The position numbers and the translations under genes are program-made. Positions 25,467 to 33,780 of a stretch of DNA of 64,000 bases are shown one piece after another. Numbering within the stretch: position 1 is the first letter of the stretch; every line of letters starts with the position of its first letter. The DNA comes from Massilia aquatica (GTDB taxonomy: Bacteria > Pseudomonadota > Gammaproteobacteria > Burkholderiales > Burkholderiaceae_D). Where the stretch lies: contig NZ_VVIW01000005.1 in the NCBI RefSeq assembly GCF_011682045.1, positions 310,001 through 374,000 of the forward strand. The letters run 5' to 3'. A model generated the notes under the pieces. That model had not been told where the DNA came from and did no database searches. It saw nothing but the letters and a program-made list of their open reading frames with translations.

Positions 25467-26435
25467 TTACTGTAGTGCCGAGCACAGAGGCGTCCATCTG
25501 GTTCCGTCGAAGACGATGGCACCGTACATTCCAGCAATCAACATTACTCCATCACCAACCGATAAGTTTCCGGAACACGCGCGCACCTCCGCCGGTAGGG
25601 CAGGATCTACTAATTTGCCATCGTCGATCGTCCAAATCCCGTAGTCGGACGTGCACCAAACCCGGTTTTGAAACCAGACCATATCCTGAAACGGCAAGGT
25701 CATATTGCCTTTGTGGATTAATTCCCACTTGCGATGTCGACCTTTCATGATAGAGCCGCTCTGTAGGCCGACATAGACACATCCATCGGCAGCGCAGCAT
25801 ATGGTCTCGATAGACATATTGGTCGGTAGCTGGCATTGTCTCCACCTTTCTCCGTCGTAGTGCCAAAGGTCGCCTTCGCCGCCACCTGCATAGATGTCCG
25901 ACGCACTAAAGCCAGCGATGACGTCGAAGCCTTGGTTGGAACGGCCAAATTTGTTTCGCTCCGGAGTAGGGAGACTATGGTCCGCGAGTGTTTCCCACTG
26001 CCCAGGTGCGATCCGCCTGCACACCGATCTCCAGGCGCCGACCACGTACGCATACCCATCGATTGAAGCTACTGCGGTAGCGGACGTTGCCAAAGGTGAA
26101 CCACGTTTTCCACGTGGGATCGAATCCTCGAAGCGGCTATATTCGCTGTTCATGACAGCGACGTCGCCGTCCAGTGCAACCATCACTGCGTGCTGTTCGG
26201 GGTATTGGACTGATGTCAGGCGCGCGAGATCGAAATACTCCGCATCGTATTCAGCGCATAGGATCTCTTCGTCATCATCCCCCAGGATGATGCTGATGAG
26301 CCGTTTGCGGGGAGCAGTGTCATTGTGTTCTACAAATTCAAGCAACACAAAGTAGAAGTGATTTTTTGTCGCCACCGCACATTTGTAGATGTAGTATCCC
26401 TCAAAAAATTTCCCCCAGCTTTCTTTGCTGATCAC
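25467..26435 (-). CDS. Propeller-array paralogue C
   Basis: 322 residues from ATG 26435. It shares the N-terminal block (MISKESWGKFFEGYYIYKC) with the B copies but has a distinct middle (ILGDDDEEILCAEYDAEYFD). The core ASDIYAGGGEGDLWHYDG, a CCAADGCVYVG strand, FQDMVWFQNRVWCTSDYGIW and the ending GAIVFDGTRWTPL follow the family order. Codon use is less GC-rich than in the housekeeping genes. Function as for the other copies is unproven. Confidence 0.7.
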   Translation of the reverse strand: MISKESWGKFFEGYYIYKCAVATKNHFYFVLLEFVEHNDTAPRKRLISIILGDDDEEILCAEYDAEYFDLARLTSVQYPEQHAVMVALDGDVAVMNSEYSRFEDSIPRGKRGSPLATSATAVASIDGYAYVVGAWRSVCRRIAPGQWETLADHSLPTPERNKFGRSNQGFDVIAGFSASDIYAGGGEGDLWHYDGERWRQCQLPTNMSIETICCAADGCVYVGLQSGSIMKGRHRKWELIHKGNMTLPFQDMVWFQNRVWCTSDYGIWTIDDGKLVDPALPAEVRACSGNLSVGDGVMLIAGMYGAIVFDGTRWTPLCSALQ

Positions 26436-26568
26436 TGTAATTTCCTGTCTATTCTATATTCTTAAGTCGCGAGTGCTTCAATGTCGGGGCCGATGTCGGC
26501 TCGGTCGGCTTTCGCCCTTGTTCACGGCATGGCAGGTCGAACGACGATGGATCAGGCGCGAAGTTCGG

Positions 26569-27594
26569 TCAGGCATAGTCGAATGCGCTAAACAGCTGCC
26601 GCCATCCGGTACCATCGTGCAAGCAGGCGCCATACGGACCTGAAGTCAGCAGGAACTTTCCATCCAAACTGATATCGAGTCGGCCGCTCGTTGGCGCTTT
26701 GGGTGCGTCAGCTTCTACCTCTCCAAGCGGGATCACGACTTTTCGTTGTTCATCGATGGTCCAAAGCCCTCCGAAGCCGCCCAAATACAAGCGGTCGTTA
26801 AACCAGAATGAATCGACAGGTTGATATCCTGGTGCGATGTCTGCCTCAGCTACGCGTTCCCACCGTTCTTCTCTGCCGGCCCAGACGCTGCCATTTTTTT
26901 CCGAAATATACACCAGCCCATTGCTGGCGCAGCAAACTGTCAGCAAATCGGAATCCGTGGAAATAGGGCAATTACGCCATTGTCGGCCGTCGAAGCGCCA
27001 GATATCGCCGCGGTCACCGACGACATACATGTCGTCGTCAGAAAAGGCACTCATGTCCTTGAAATGAAGGGTAACCCAGACCGGCAGGGATGCGACATCG
27101 GATGGAAGTGGAACTCCCTTGTCTTCCGTGCCGAGTTCACTCCAGGTATCTGGACCACTGCGTCGGTATATCCGGCGGTAGTCGCCGAGAGCATATATTT
27201 TACCTGCCGCCCGGACTACCTTCGTAATGATTCCGATCTTTCCATCGATGGTATTCATATCGAGGATTTCGTCGATCGGAAGCTCCATGCCTTTTTTCAA
27301 AGCATTTGCCGAGTAAACCTGGCTGATGGTGTCTACTGCCACATACTCCGGTGGAGCCATGCTTGCCGCTATGCTTGAGAACTTGAACCGGGTGCTTACA
27401 TGGACAGCAAAGCGCTGGTTGATCGGACGATCAAGCGACATGTTGATAAAACGTGTCATTGGAAGCGTGCCGCGCTCTGTTTTTTCTTCGACTAATAGAA
27501 ACCCGAAGCTATTTTTTTTGGGAATGGCGCAGTCAGTTATCGTGTAGCCGGAAACAAATTCGTTCCACGTTTCATTGTCAAAAATATCATTCAT
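26569..27594 (-). CDS. Propeller-array paralogue B2
   Basis: 341 residues from ATG 27594, same length as B1 (23898-24923) and aligned along the whole protein, for example the Asp-Ile-x-Arg-Phe-Asp-Gly block and YLGGFGGLWTID, with the same last residues WRQLFSAFD. It lies just downstream (in transcription) of a broken vgrG copy, so the pair vgrG/propeller may have travelled together. Confidence 0.75.
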   Translation of the reverse strand: MNDIFDNETWNEFVSGYTITDCAIPKKNSFGFLLVEEKTERGTLPMTRFINMSLDRPINQRFAVHVSTRFKFSSIAASMAPPEYVAVDTISQVYSANALKKGMELPIDEILDMNTIDGKIGIITKVVRAAGKIYALGDYRRIYRRSGPDTWSELGTEDKGVPLPSDVASLPVWVTLHFKDMSAFSDDDMYVVGDRGDIWRFDGRQWRNCPISTDSDLLTVCCASNGLVYISEKNGSVWAGREERWERVAEADIAPGYQPVDSFWFNDRLYLGGFGGLWTIDEQRKVVIPLGEVEADAPKAPTSGRLDISLDGKFLLTSGPYGACLHDGTGWRQLFSAFDYA

Positions 27595-27732
27595 CTAGTT
27601 TTCCAGAAATGTCGTCAACTGAGCCCACCCTATTTACGCAGACTGGTCCGCAATTCGATCGTTTTAGAACATGTACATGTTTCAATTACCCCGAGATACC
27701 TCTGTCCAGCCCGGTAATGTCCTCGATCTTTA

Positions 27733-28186
27733 TAGTCGGATTCGTCGTACTGGCAGGCATCCTACATGACTGGATCGGGGCCGCCCACGCGGAACTCGCT
27801 CTTGCGCACGCCGTAGTCGCCGAAGATGTCGTCGGTCTGGTCCTTGACGGTCATGTTGTGGAACAGATAGTTGTCGCGGCGCAGGCGCAGGTAGGCATCC
27901 ATGGCAGCAGGACCGTGTCGTAATAGACTTCGCCGCCGTCGGCGCGCACGCGGCGGAACTCGAACACGTAGCCGTTGAGGTAGTGCTTGCTGTTGTCTTC
28001 GCGCACCAGTTCGACGGTCGCCATCGTGCCCTGCACGTCCTTGAGGGCAATGTTCGGATGCTCGCTCAGGCACTCGACGGTGACGTGGAAGTCGCGCGAC
28101 AGGCCTTCCACCGAGTCGAAGGGAGGGCACGAGCCTGGCGGGCCTCCGTTCGGAAAGCTCAGACGCAACAAGTTGTTGCTTGGATC
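27733..28186 (-). pseudogene. Truncated, frameshifted 5' copy of vgrG
   Basis: It reproduces about the first 165 codons of the VgrG gene at 35456-37609. The first part reads SVEGLSRDFHVTVECLSE and YVFEFRRVRADGGEV in one frame; a one-base loss near 27900 then shifts it, and the remainder reads NYLFHNMTVKDQTDDIFGD. It ends with VM-stop-DACQYDESDYK, a nonsense codon where the intact gene has Lys. Bases 27781-27896 are identical to 37194-37309 (116 bases), so the duplicate is recent or gene conversion has acted. Confidence 0.8.
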
Positions 28187-28242
28187 TAAAGCCGAAGGCC
28201 CCCTATTTTTACTTTTCTCCGGTCACTCTTCGATCGCGGCCA

Positions 28243-28647
28243 CTACGTCGCCCAGTCAACCGACATCAAACGTGCTCGGATATCTGGTAGGGCAGCTTGC
28301 TCGATACGCAGTGACTGTGTCAGCAAGTCGGCCAGCGCAGGTAAGGTAAGCCGACTGGGAACGAGAGCGTGAGTCAGCTGAGCGCCTCTGTAGCTGACCA
28401 GCAGTGGAAGATTCTCGGGAATGAAGTCGTCCAGGAACTCGGCGTGGTCTTCAAGATCAAGCCAGAGCCAGATGTCGTTTTCCCCGCCGTGTTCCGCAGC
28501 CAGGGACTCGAAGACCGGCTTGAGTGTGCGGCAGGTTTCGCACCATCCGGTGGCGCCGATGATCAATGTCAGGCGCGCGGATGCCGCGTTCAGGCGCGTG
28601 GCTATGGCGGCGGCGTCGGTCCAGGGGTCGAGCAGGGGGGGACTCAT
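28243..28647 (-). CDS. Thioredoxin-fold protein
   Basis: 134 residues, with ATG at 28647 overlapping the TIGR02270 stop (ATGA). The active-site sequence GATGWCETCRTLKPVFE is a CxxC motif (WCETC) at about residue 35, and the rest fits a thioredoxin fold (a DLEDH acidic turn, PENLPLLVSYRG cis-Pro loop). It may assist folding or redox control of a secreted cargo, but no export signal is seen. The gene is probably co-expressed with the TIGR02270 gene. Confidence 0.75.
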   Translation of the reverse strand: MSPPLLDPWTDAAAIATRLNAASARLTLIIGATGWCETCRTLKPVFESLAAEHGGENDIWLWLDLEDHAEFLDDFIPENLPLLVSYRGAQLTHALVPSRLTLPALADLLTQSLRIEQAALPDIRARLMSVDWAT

Positions 28648-29993
28648 GCTGCCGCCCGTGCGGTAAACATGTCGTGCAGCGTGTTCATGGCGATTCTCTG
28701 TTCTGTGGTGGATGCCCGCACGTTGATGCGGACGGTTGACTGCGCGTGGTTGAGCATCTGCGCAGCCATGGCGCGAATGGCTTGCGGTGCGTTTTCGAGC
28801 AGGTCGAGGGCGGTTTTTGCACCCATCTCGCGGCCGAGCAGTACGCGTTTTCCGCGAGAGGCAAGGTGCGGGCTGGCGGCGGTTGCGGCCCTGACCGCAG
28901 CCTGATCCGCTTGAGGGTGCCCGCTGTCGGCGTCGAGCCGGGTTTCGGTAATCAATTGATCAGGGTCCAGACTCGCCGGATCCGGCTCTGGTAAGGCCAG
29001 TCCATTGGCGTTCAGATCGATTCCGGTCAGTGTTTGCCATACCCAGCCGGCGTATCGGCCCACATTTTCATCGGATAGCTGATCGATGACGAAGGGGAGG
29101 TGGGCCAGGTCCCCATGCCAGAGTGCGAAGGTGAGGGCGATGCGGGGTGGGAGCTGTGCCAGAAGATCGTTGGCTTCAGGGGCACCAATTGGCGTGAGCC
29201 AGGCAAGCTCGCGTACCCACCGTTGAAGGCGCCGGCTGGCTTGGGCGCGGATGGCACCGGTTGCATCGCTGTAAAGGCTGGCTTGCATCAGCACGCTTTG
29301 AAGCAGAACTGGATGCGCCGCCTCCATGTCGCCTAGCTTGCCCAACGCGATGGATGCTTCGGTATGCACTTGTAGATCAGGGTCGTTCAATGCCTCGCGA
29401 AGCAGGGGGATAACGAGTCCCGGTTGCCCTGCGACGACGCAAGCGCGGCAGGCAGCTGCGCGTATATGCGCGTTTTGGGATTGTAAGTAAATGGGCAGTG
29501 GAACATTCAACTGGGTAACAGCGATAGTGCCCCGTAGCGCCGCCGCTCGCAATAAAATGACTTGGGCGGCAGGAGCGGAGTTAATGACCGACCAGTTACG
29601 GGCAATAGCGATATAAAGCTCAGCGGTGCAGGCGGCTAGTGCAGAAATTGCCCCGCGTACAAGCTGGTCTGGACGTCGGCTAACCAGTTTAAGCAGGTCC
29701 TCCAGCATACAAACATCGTCCGAGCGCAGTGCTAGCCACGTGCAGCTAAATGCCTCCCCGGGCTTGTGCCAGCGTTCTAATGCGGTGACCGACTTATTCC
29801 ATCCAGTTGGCCCAGCTGTTTTTAGTCCATCCAGATGAGCTTCAAGCAATCGGTTGAAGTGCTCCAGTCGGTCCAACTTGACGTTGGGAGAGTGGAGTGT
29901 CCAGTCGAGTTGGGACCAATAAAACGCTGCATCGTCGCAGTGCCTTGCGATCAACGCGACAATTACGGGAGCTATGAATAGTGGGGCGTGCAT
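28644..29993 (-). CDS. TIGR02270-family HEAT-like protein (T6SS-linked)
   Basis: 449 residues from ATG 29993. It contains helical repeats in the middle, such as IRAAACRACVVAGQPGLVIP and LQVHTEASIALGKLGDMEAA, which resemble HEAT units, and ends in a long helical tail. TIGR02270 proteins occur in T6SS vgrG clusters with DUF2169/DUF3540/DUF4150 genes, which matches the neighbours here. It is probably a scaffold or adaptor; no enzymatic motif is visible. Confidence 0.75.
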   Translation of the reverse strand: MHAPLFIAPVIVALIARHCDDAAFYWSQLDWTLHSPNVKLDRLEHFNRLLEAHLDGLKTAGPTGWNKSVTALERWHKPGEAFSCTWLALRSDDVCMLEDLLKLVSRRPDQLVRGAISALAACTAELYIAIARNWSVINSAPAAQVILLRAAALRGTIAVTQLNVPLPIYLQSQNAHIRAAACRACVVAGQPGLVIPLLREALNDPDLQVHTEASIALGKLGDMEAAHPVLLQSVLMQASLYSDATGAIRAQASRRLQRWVRELAWLTPIGAPEANDLLAQLPPRIALTFALWHGDLAHLPFVIDQLSDENVGRYAGWVWQTLTGIDLNANGLALPEPDPASLDPDQLITETRLDADSGHPQADQAAVRAATAASPHLASRGKRVLLGREMGAKTALDLLENAPQAIRAMAAQMLNHAQSTVRINVRASTTEQRIAMNTLHDMFTARAAA

Positions 29994-30112
29994 AATATTA
30001 AAATTCTTGCATTTTAGGTGTATTCGGATGCTAAGCTGAGAATTCAGGAAAGGAAAATTGCATTGAACGATATCTTTGCAATGATGCCGAGACCATTACT
30101 TCTCTTGCATAT

Positions 30113-31081
30113 CTAGAAAATTTTATGCCAAATACCATTTTCGTTGTAAGCTGCACCACTATGTCCGGCCAATAACAATATACCTGCATAACTAGAAAGG
30201 TGGCCCGAACCCACAGTGATCTCGCTATCGACCTGTGCTACTGAAAGTTTTCCATCTAAAATTTGCCATAGTCCGTAGTCGTTCGTGCACCATACCCGAT
30301 CACCATGCCATACCAAGTCCTTAAATGGGATCGTCATTTCACCTTTGTATATTTGTTTCCACTTGTTCCCTCGTCCCTTAAAGGTCGTTCCTTGATAGCC
30401 GCTGATATATACCTCGCCATCGCCAGCGCAACATACTGAATTCAGATCGATGTTGCTCGGGAATTGAACTTGGCTCCATGCCGTACCATCGAAATGCCAA
30501 ACATCGCCTTCCCCGCCTACGCAATAGATATCATTCGAGCTGAAGCCGTCGATATCTTCAAAGCCAGCCACCTCAAAATCCTCGTCGTCATCGTATGGCA
30601 AGCCTTGCATTAATGGCACGAAATTATTGCGGTCCTTTCGCATAGCGACGGTCCGTCCACCGCCAGCCAGATATGGGTACCCATCAATCGTCCTGCATCT
30701 TATTACGGCACCGCGAAGAATTCCGCCCTCTATCCAATCGCCTAAACGTTTTTCCATCCCCTGACTTCCACTGCCCAGAGAATAAACTTGCCCCTCATCT
30801 TCGATAGCAATTAATTTTTCCTGCGGGAGCCTCGCAATGCAAAGATGGTAGTCGTCGGAACTATCAAAATTCACATTCCCCCATTGTAGCTCTTTAGGTG
30901 CTGTTCCTACATAATAGACTATTCTTCTATTCGGCCAAATCTCATCTAAATCCTCCTCATCATCCATTTGCGAGATGTCTTCACACAAGGAGAAATAGAT
31001 TATTTCTTTCGAGCGAACGGCGCAATCCACTACAATATAACCATCGAAATACTTTTCATGCTGTTCGGATGTAATTATCAT
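30113..31081 (-). CDS. Propeller-array paralogue A2, candidate immunity protein
   Basis: 322 residues from ATG 31081. It starts 22 bases after the stop of the nuclease candidate (31104), the usual place for a T6SS immunity gene. The full length aligns with A1, including RTIDGYPYLAGGGRTVAMRK, a EGDVWHFDGTAW block and a final WHKIF. It is cytosolic by sequence and noticeably AT-rich, like the effector gene. The immunity role is inferred from position only. Confidence 0.7.
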   Translation of the reverse strand: MIITSEQHEKYFDGYIVVDCAVRSKEIIYFSLCEDISQMDDEEDLDEIWPNRRIVYYVGTAPKELQWGNVNFDSSDDYHLCIARLPQEKLIAIEDEGQVYSLGSGSQGMEKRLGDWIEGGILRGAVIRCRTIDGYPYLAGGGRTVAMRKDRNNFVPLMQGLPYDDDEDFEVAGFEDIDGFSSNDIYCVGGEGDVWHFDGTAWSQVQFPSNIDLNSVCCAGDGEVYISGYQGTTFKGRGNKWKQIYKGEMTIPFKDLVWHGDRVWCTNDYGLWQILDGKLSVAQVDSEITVGSGHLSSYAGILLLAGHSGAAYNENGIWHKIF

Positions 31082-31103
31082 AATATTCCAATTCTTAAGG
31101 TTG

Positions 31104-32204
31104 TCAAGTTGCGATTGGGGCGGGAGGTGGTTCTGGTTGGTCTTGATTTTTCTTGCCCCCCATTCCAGAGTGGGCTACCAGCTGCTTGCCTTGGCATTCC
31201 AGTTTATCTTCGTAATATGAATTTAGCTGTGCTTCCAAACACTGTTTTGAACAATTCTTGTTCAATCTCCGAGCCGCTAGCACGCCCCGTTTCAATGCTT
31301 TTTCGTAGGATATAGTTTTTGCTCCCTTTTTCTTGAAGGATTTTATAATTCGGTCTAGCGATTTGTGTGCAAGGCCATGACTTCCGACGCGATTGCCCGT
31401 CCCTTCGACACAAATTACAGGAGCTTGAGTATGTTGGTACGGCTTTTCGCACCCCTGTGCCTTTCCTTTTTTTTCAAACATAGCACCAGGTAAGACATGG
31501 TGGCCGGTTTGTCCAGGGCAACATCCTTTTCCACTGTCAGCTTGCGCCTTACCGGAAGAGATTGAAGTATTTTTTGGTTTCTTAGTGTTAGTCTTCGCTT
31601 CCTCGTTAGGAGTAGTTGTACCTTCGGTATCTTTGTAAGGTAACAATATACATCTTCTTGCTTGAATGCATGGGTTAGCGTTCGCGGCAGCAGTCATCAT
31701 TTCCGCAAGTACGGTCGAGCGAGTTATTTTATTTTTACCATTAGAAAGCAGGCGATCAAGCTCTTTCAGTTGTGCTGTTTGCGCAGCAGTAGCCTTCTTT
31801 TTACCGATCTTCTTTTCGAGATCCGCTTTCACGTCACCGATCAGCGTAGTAAACTGCGTAAAGTTTGAGTCAGGAGAATTCATTGGCTTAAGCCAAAGGC
31901 CGTGGCAATGCGATGCAATCCAGGAATTTTTGTTCTCTTGGGATTGGTAGCCGTATGCCTCCTTTATCTTAATCTCAAGATCAGGCAATTTGGCCTTTAT
32001 AGCGGACGTGTTGTCTTTTTTTATTTTACTATTATTTAAGGTAGCACTTTTCGCCTTTTTTTCCGATAAGTCGGATTTTTCTCCACATTCTTTGTTAACG
32101 TTTTCCGTCTCATTTTTGCATAGAGCCGGTGTGGTGTCATTGCTGAAAAATAGCGAGGGCCCGGTGTTCGCAGATCCTTTACCACTCACGTTTAATGCCG
32201 GCAT
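31104..32204 (-). CDS. Candidate T6SS nuclease effector with GHH/HNH-type C-terminus
   Basis: 366 residues from ATG 32204 (GGGAG upstream). The N-terminal 200 residues are Lys/Thr/Asn-rich and look like a delivery domain. The C-terminal part contains QTGHHVLPG (GHH at residues 234-236) and GTGNRVGSHGLAHKSLD (His 276, 280), a pattern like the GHH signature of HNH/EndoVII-type toxins, with Cys pairs around them (CCPGQTG, CSKQC). The gene follows a DUF4150 PAAR-like spike gene and precedes a propeller gene, so an effector is likely. GC is low: 32041-32100 has 23 G/C of 60. Confidence 0.65.
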   Translation of the reverse strand: MPALNVSGKGSANTGPSLFFSNDTTPALCKNETENVNKECGEKSDLSEKKAKSATLNNSKIKKDNTSAIKAKLPDLEIKIKEAYGYQSQENKNSWIASHCHGLWLKPMNSPDSNFTQFTTLIGDVKADLEKKIGKKKATAAQTAQLKELDRLLSNGKNKITRSTVLAEMMTAAANANPCIQARRCILLPYKDTEGTTTPNEEAKTNTKKPKNTSISSGKAQADSGKGCCPGQTGHHVLPGAMFEKKGKAQGCEKPYQHTQAPVICVEGTGNRVGSHGLAHKSLDRIIKSFKKKGAKTISYEKALKRGVLAARRLNKNCSKQCLEAQLNSYYEDKLECQGKQLVAHSGMGGKKNQDQPEPPPAPIAT

Positions 32205-32280
32205 ACTTATTTTCTCCCTGGGTCTTCGCCCTATAAATCTTGTTTTTTCAATCTAATAACTCGAAGTGGTGAATTTCAAT

Positions 32281-32670
32281 TCACCGATGATTATGTGTCA
32301 TCAGATCAAAATGCCGGCATACGTTAAGACCTTCGACCTTTACATTTGTTGACCAGTCAGTAAAGTACGCTTTTCCTTTCAGTACGTGGCTTTTAACCCC
32401 TTTGGGACAAGTAAATGTCGCTGGTTCATTGCCGGTACTTGTAGAAAAATACGACACGTTTTCCAAGGCAATTTCTGTCCTTTTGATAAAAACTGTCGAC
32501 GACCCATTTGTCAAATCGCTGGCAAATGACGTATTTGGGTACGGTATCGGGATTGGTGTGCCTGGCGGCGGAGGTGGACTCAGGCACACATCGCTGGGCG
32601 GCAGAAATGTCTTGCCGCTCGACGCCTTGCAACAAATTTCGTTATTGTTTGCGAATACTTCGGTTCCCAT
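32281..32670 (-). CDS. DUF4150 PAAR-like spike-tip protein
   Basis: 129 residues. It starts MGTEVFANNNEICCKASSG and has the Pro-rich loop SPPPPPGTPIPIPYPN, then NGSSTVFIKRTEI, YFSTSTGNEPA and a last VEGLNVCRHFDLMTHNH. These are the conserved features of DUF4150/Tox-PAAR-like proteins, which cap the VgrG spike and carry effectors. It stands just upstream of the nuclease candidate as a separate polypeptide; many relatives are fused to their toxin. Confidence 0.85.
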   Translation of the reverse strand: MGTEVFANNNEICCKASSGKTFLPPSDVCLSPPPPPGTPIPIPYPNTSFASDLTNGSSTVFIKRTEIALENVSYFSTSTGNEPATFTCPKGVKSHVLKGKAYFTDWSTNVKVEGLNVCRHFDLMTHNHR

Positions 32671-32712
32671 TTTCTTCCCTCTTCATCGACTACTAATTTC
32701 AAATTTCATTGA

Positions 32713-33780
32713 TCAGGTTGGTGCTATTCCGCTATTCAGAATCAGCGCTGCGCGTTTTCCATCGTCACTGGCGAAGTGAAGAAGCGCCACTCGGCCAGGC
32801 GCATCCTTTCGACCCATCAATGAAGTTAAATACGCAATGGTGATCGGTCCGGTGGCAGCGCCAGTCTCCCCCGTGCAATCGGCCATTTGTAGTAAATGAA
32901 GGCTGTTTTCTGCTTTGTTCATGACGCGCGTATGTGCGTTGGACGCTTCGATCGCAAAAAAAGGTTCGCCGTTCTGATCATTCATGCAGAAGTCGAGCGC
33001 TGCCGGCGAAATCTTCGCTCGCGCGCAAGCATCACGTATCGCCGCTGTCAGGCCGACAGCGCGATTGGGGACCTCGCCATCCGGTTTGGCCGACTCGATG
33101 GCTCGTCCGACGCCAGCAATCTGCAATTCTTGACCTCCCTGTCGTACCGGTCCGAGCAAAATTGCACCAGCTCCCTCGCCTGGAATGAAACCGCAGGTGT
33201 TTGTACTACACAAAAGGCGCTCCTGGCGCAGGTAATAGCCAATCGTAGCAGCATCCAACAGGCTGTCGGCACCGACCAGCAGCACGCGCTTCACGCTGTG
33301 CGTTCGCAATTTCCTCTGCGCATGCCACAGTGCGTCGCCAATGCCGGCCCGTCCTTGCGGGAATACAGCTGACCCTTCATGGAAGGGCGTCTGAAATTGC
33401 GCTTCACAGGCTTTGTATATATTGTTGAAATGAGCGTCGGTTGTATGCGGGCGGCCGCGCTCGGCACCGATAATGATCAGAACGGTCGAGGCTGGGTCGA
33501 TCTCCCCGGCGCCCGACTCGCAGTCCAGCACAGCCATCTTCACTATCTCTGCCAGCCGTTGCGGTCCCCAGATATCGTCCAGGTCGAGCTTTGCCGCCAG
33601 AAGGGTTTTGCCGGTGCCGTCGATGAAAGGACTCTCCTGGAAATGGTCCACGCCCGCCCGAATAGCGCACGACGCGGCAGCCAGGCTATAACCAACAGGG
33701 CAGCAGACTCCTGCCGCGTAAATCGCCAGCGGGTACCAGACATCGTCGTCCAGTTGTTGATTAACGGCCTTGTTGCTCAC
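32713..33780 (-). CDS. Ketoacyl-synthase-like protein of the T6SS module, catalytic residues lost
   Basis: 355 residues from GTG 33780, which overlaps the TGA of DUF2169 (GTGA). It has the thiolase fold pattern (VKRVLLVGADSLLDAATIGY; GFIPGEGAGAILLG; a final GETGAATGPITIAYL). The motifs that carry the catalytic residues are changed: the region where ketoacyl synthases have TACSSS reads QGRAGIGDAL (no Cys), the HGTGT motif is replaced by NDQNGEP and the last GHTGAAAG by GETGAATG. So it is probably a non-enzymatic member used in effector loading, as in other DUF2169-linked clusters. Confidence 0.75.
   Translation of the reverse strand: MSNKAVNQQLDDDVWYPLAIYAAGVCCPVGYSLAAASCAIRAGVDHFQESPFIDGTGKTLLAAKLDLDDIWGPQRLAEIVKMAVLDCESGAGEIDPASTVLIIIGAERGRPHTTDAHFNNIYKACEAQFQTPFHEGSAVFPQGRAGIGDALWHAQRKLRTHSVKRVLLVGADSLLDAATIGYYLRQERLLCSTNTCGFIPGEGAGAILLGPVRQGGQELQIAGVGRAIESAKPDGEVPNRAVGLTAAIRDACARAKISPAALDFCMNDQNGEPFFAIEASNAHTRVMNKAENSLHLLQMADCTGETGAATGPITIAYLTSLMGRKDAPGRVALLHFASDDGKRAALILNSGIAPT

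Larger units (their letters stand above)
19657..31081 (-). repeat. Paralogous propeller gene array (six intact genes plus one pseudogene)
   Basis: Intact members are at 19657-20721 (D), 22833-23804 (A1), 23898-24923 (B1), 25467-26435 (C), 26569-27594 (B2) and 30113-31081 (A2); a broken B-type copy is at 24990-25445. A1 and A2 are closest to each other, as are B1 and B2. All share a block like GDVWHFDG, then VCCAGDGxVYI, then a WFxxRxWC stretch, and a GxxGAxxxDGxxW ending. All lie on the minus strand. Other genes are interleaved, so the copies are dispersed duplicates rather than a tight tandem. Confidence 0.8.

Noticed and set aside
27851-28171. A 106-codon minus-strand frame similar to the VgrG N-terminus
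   Set aside because: The frame shifts part way; it belongs to the truncated vgrG copy.
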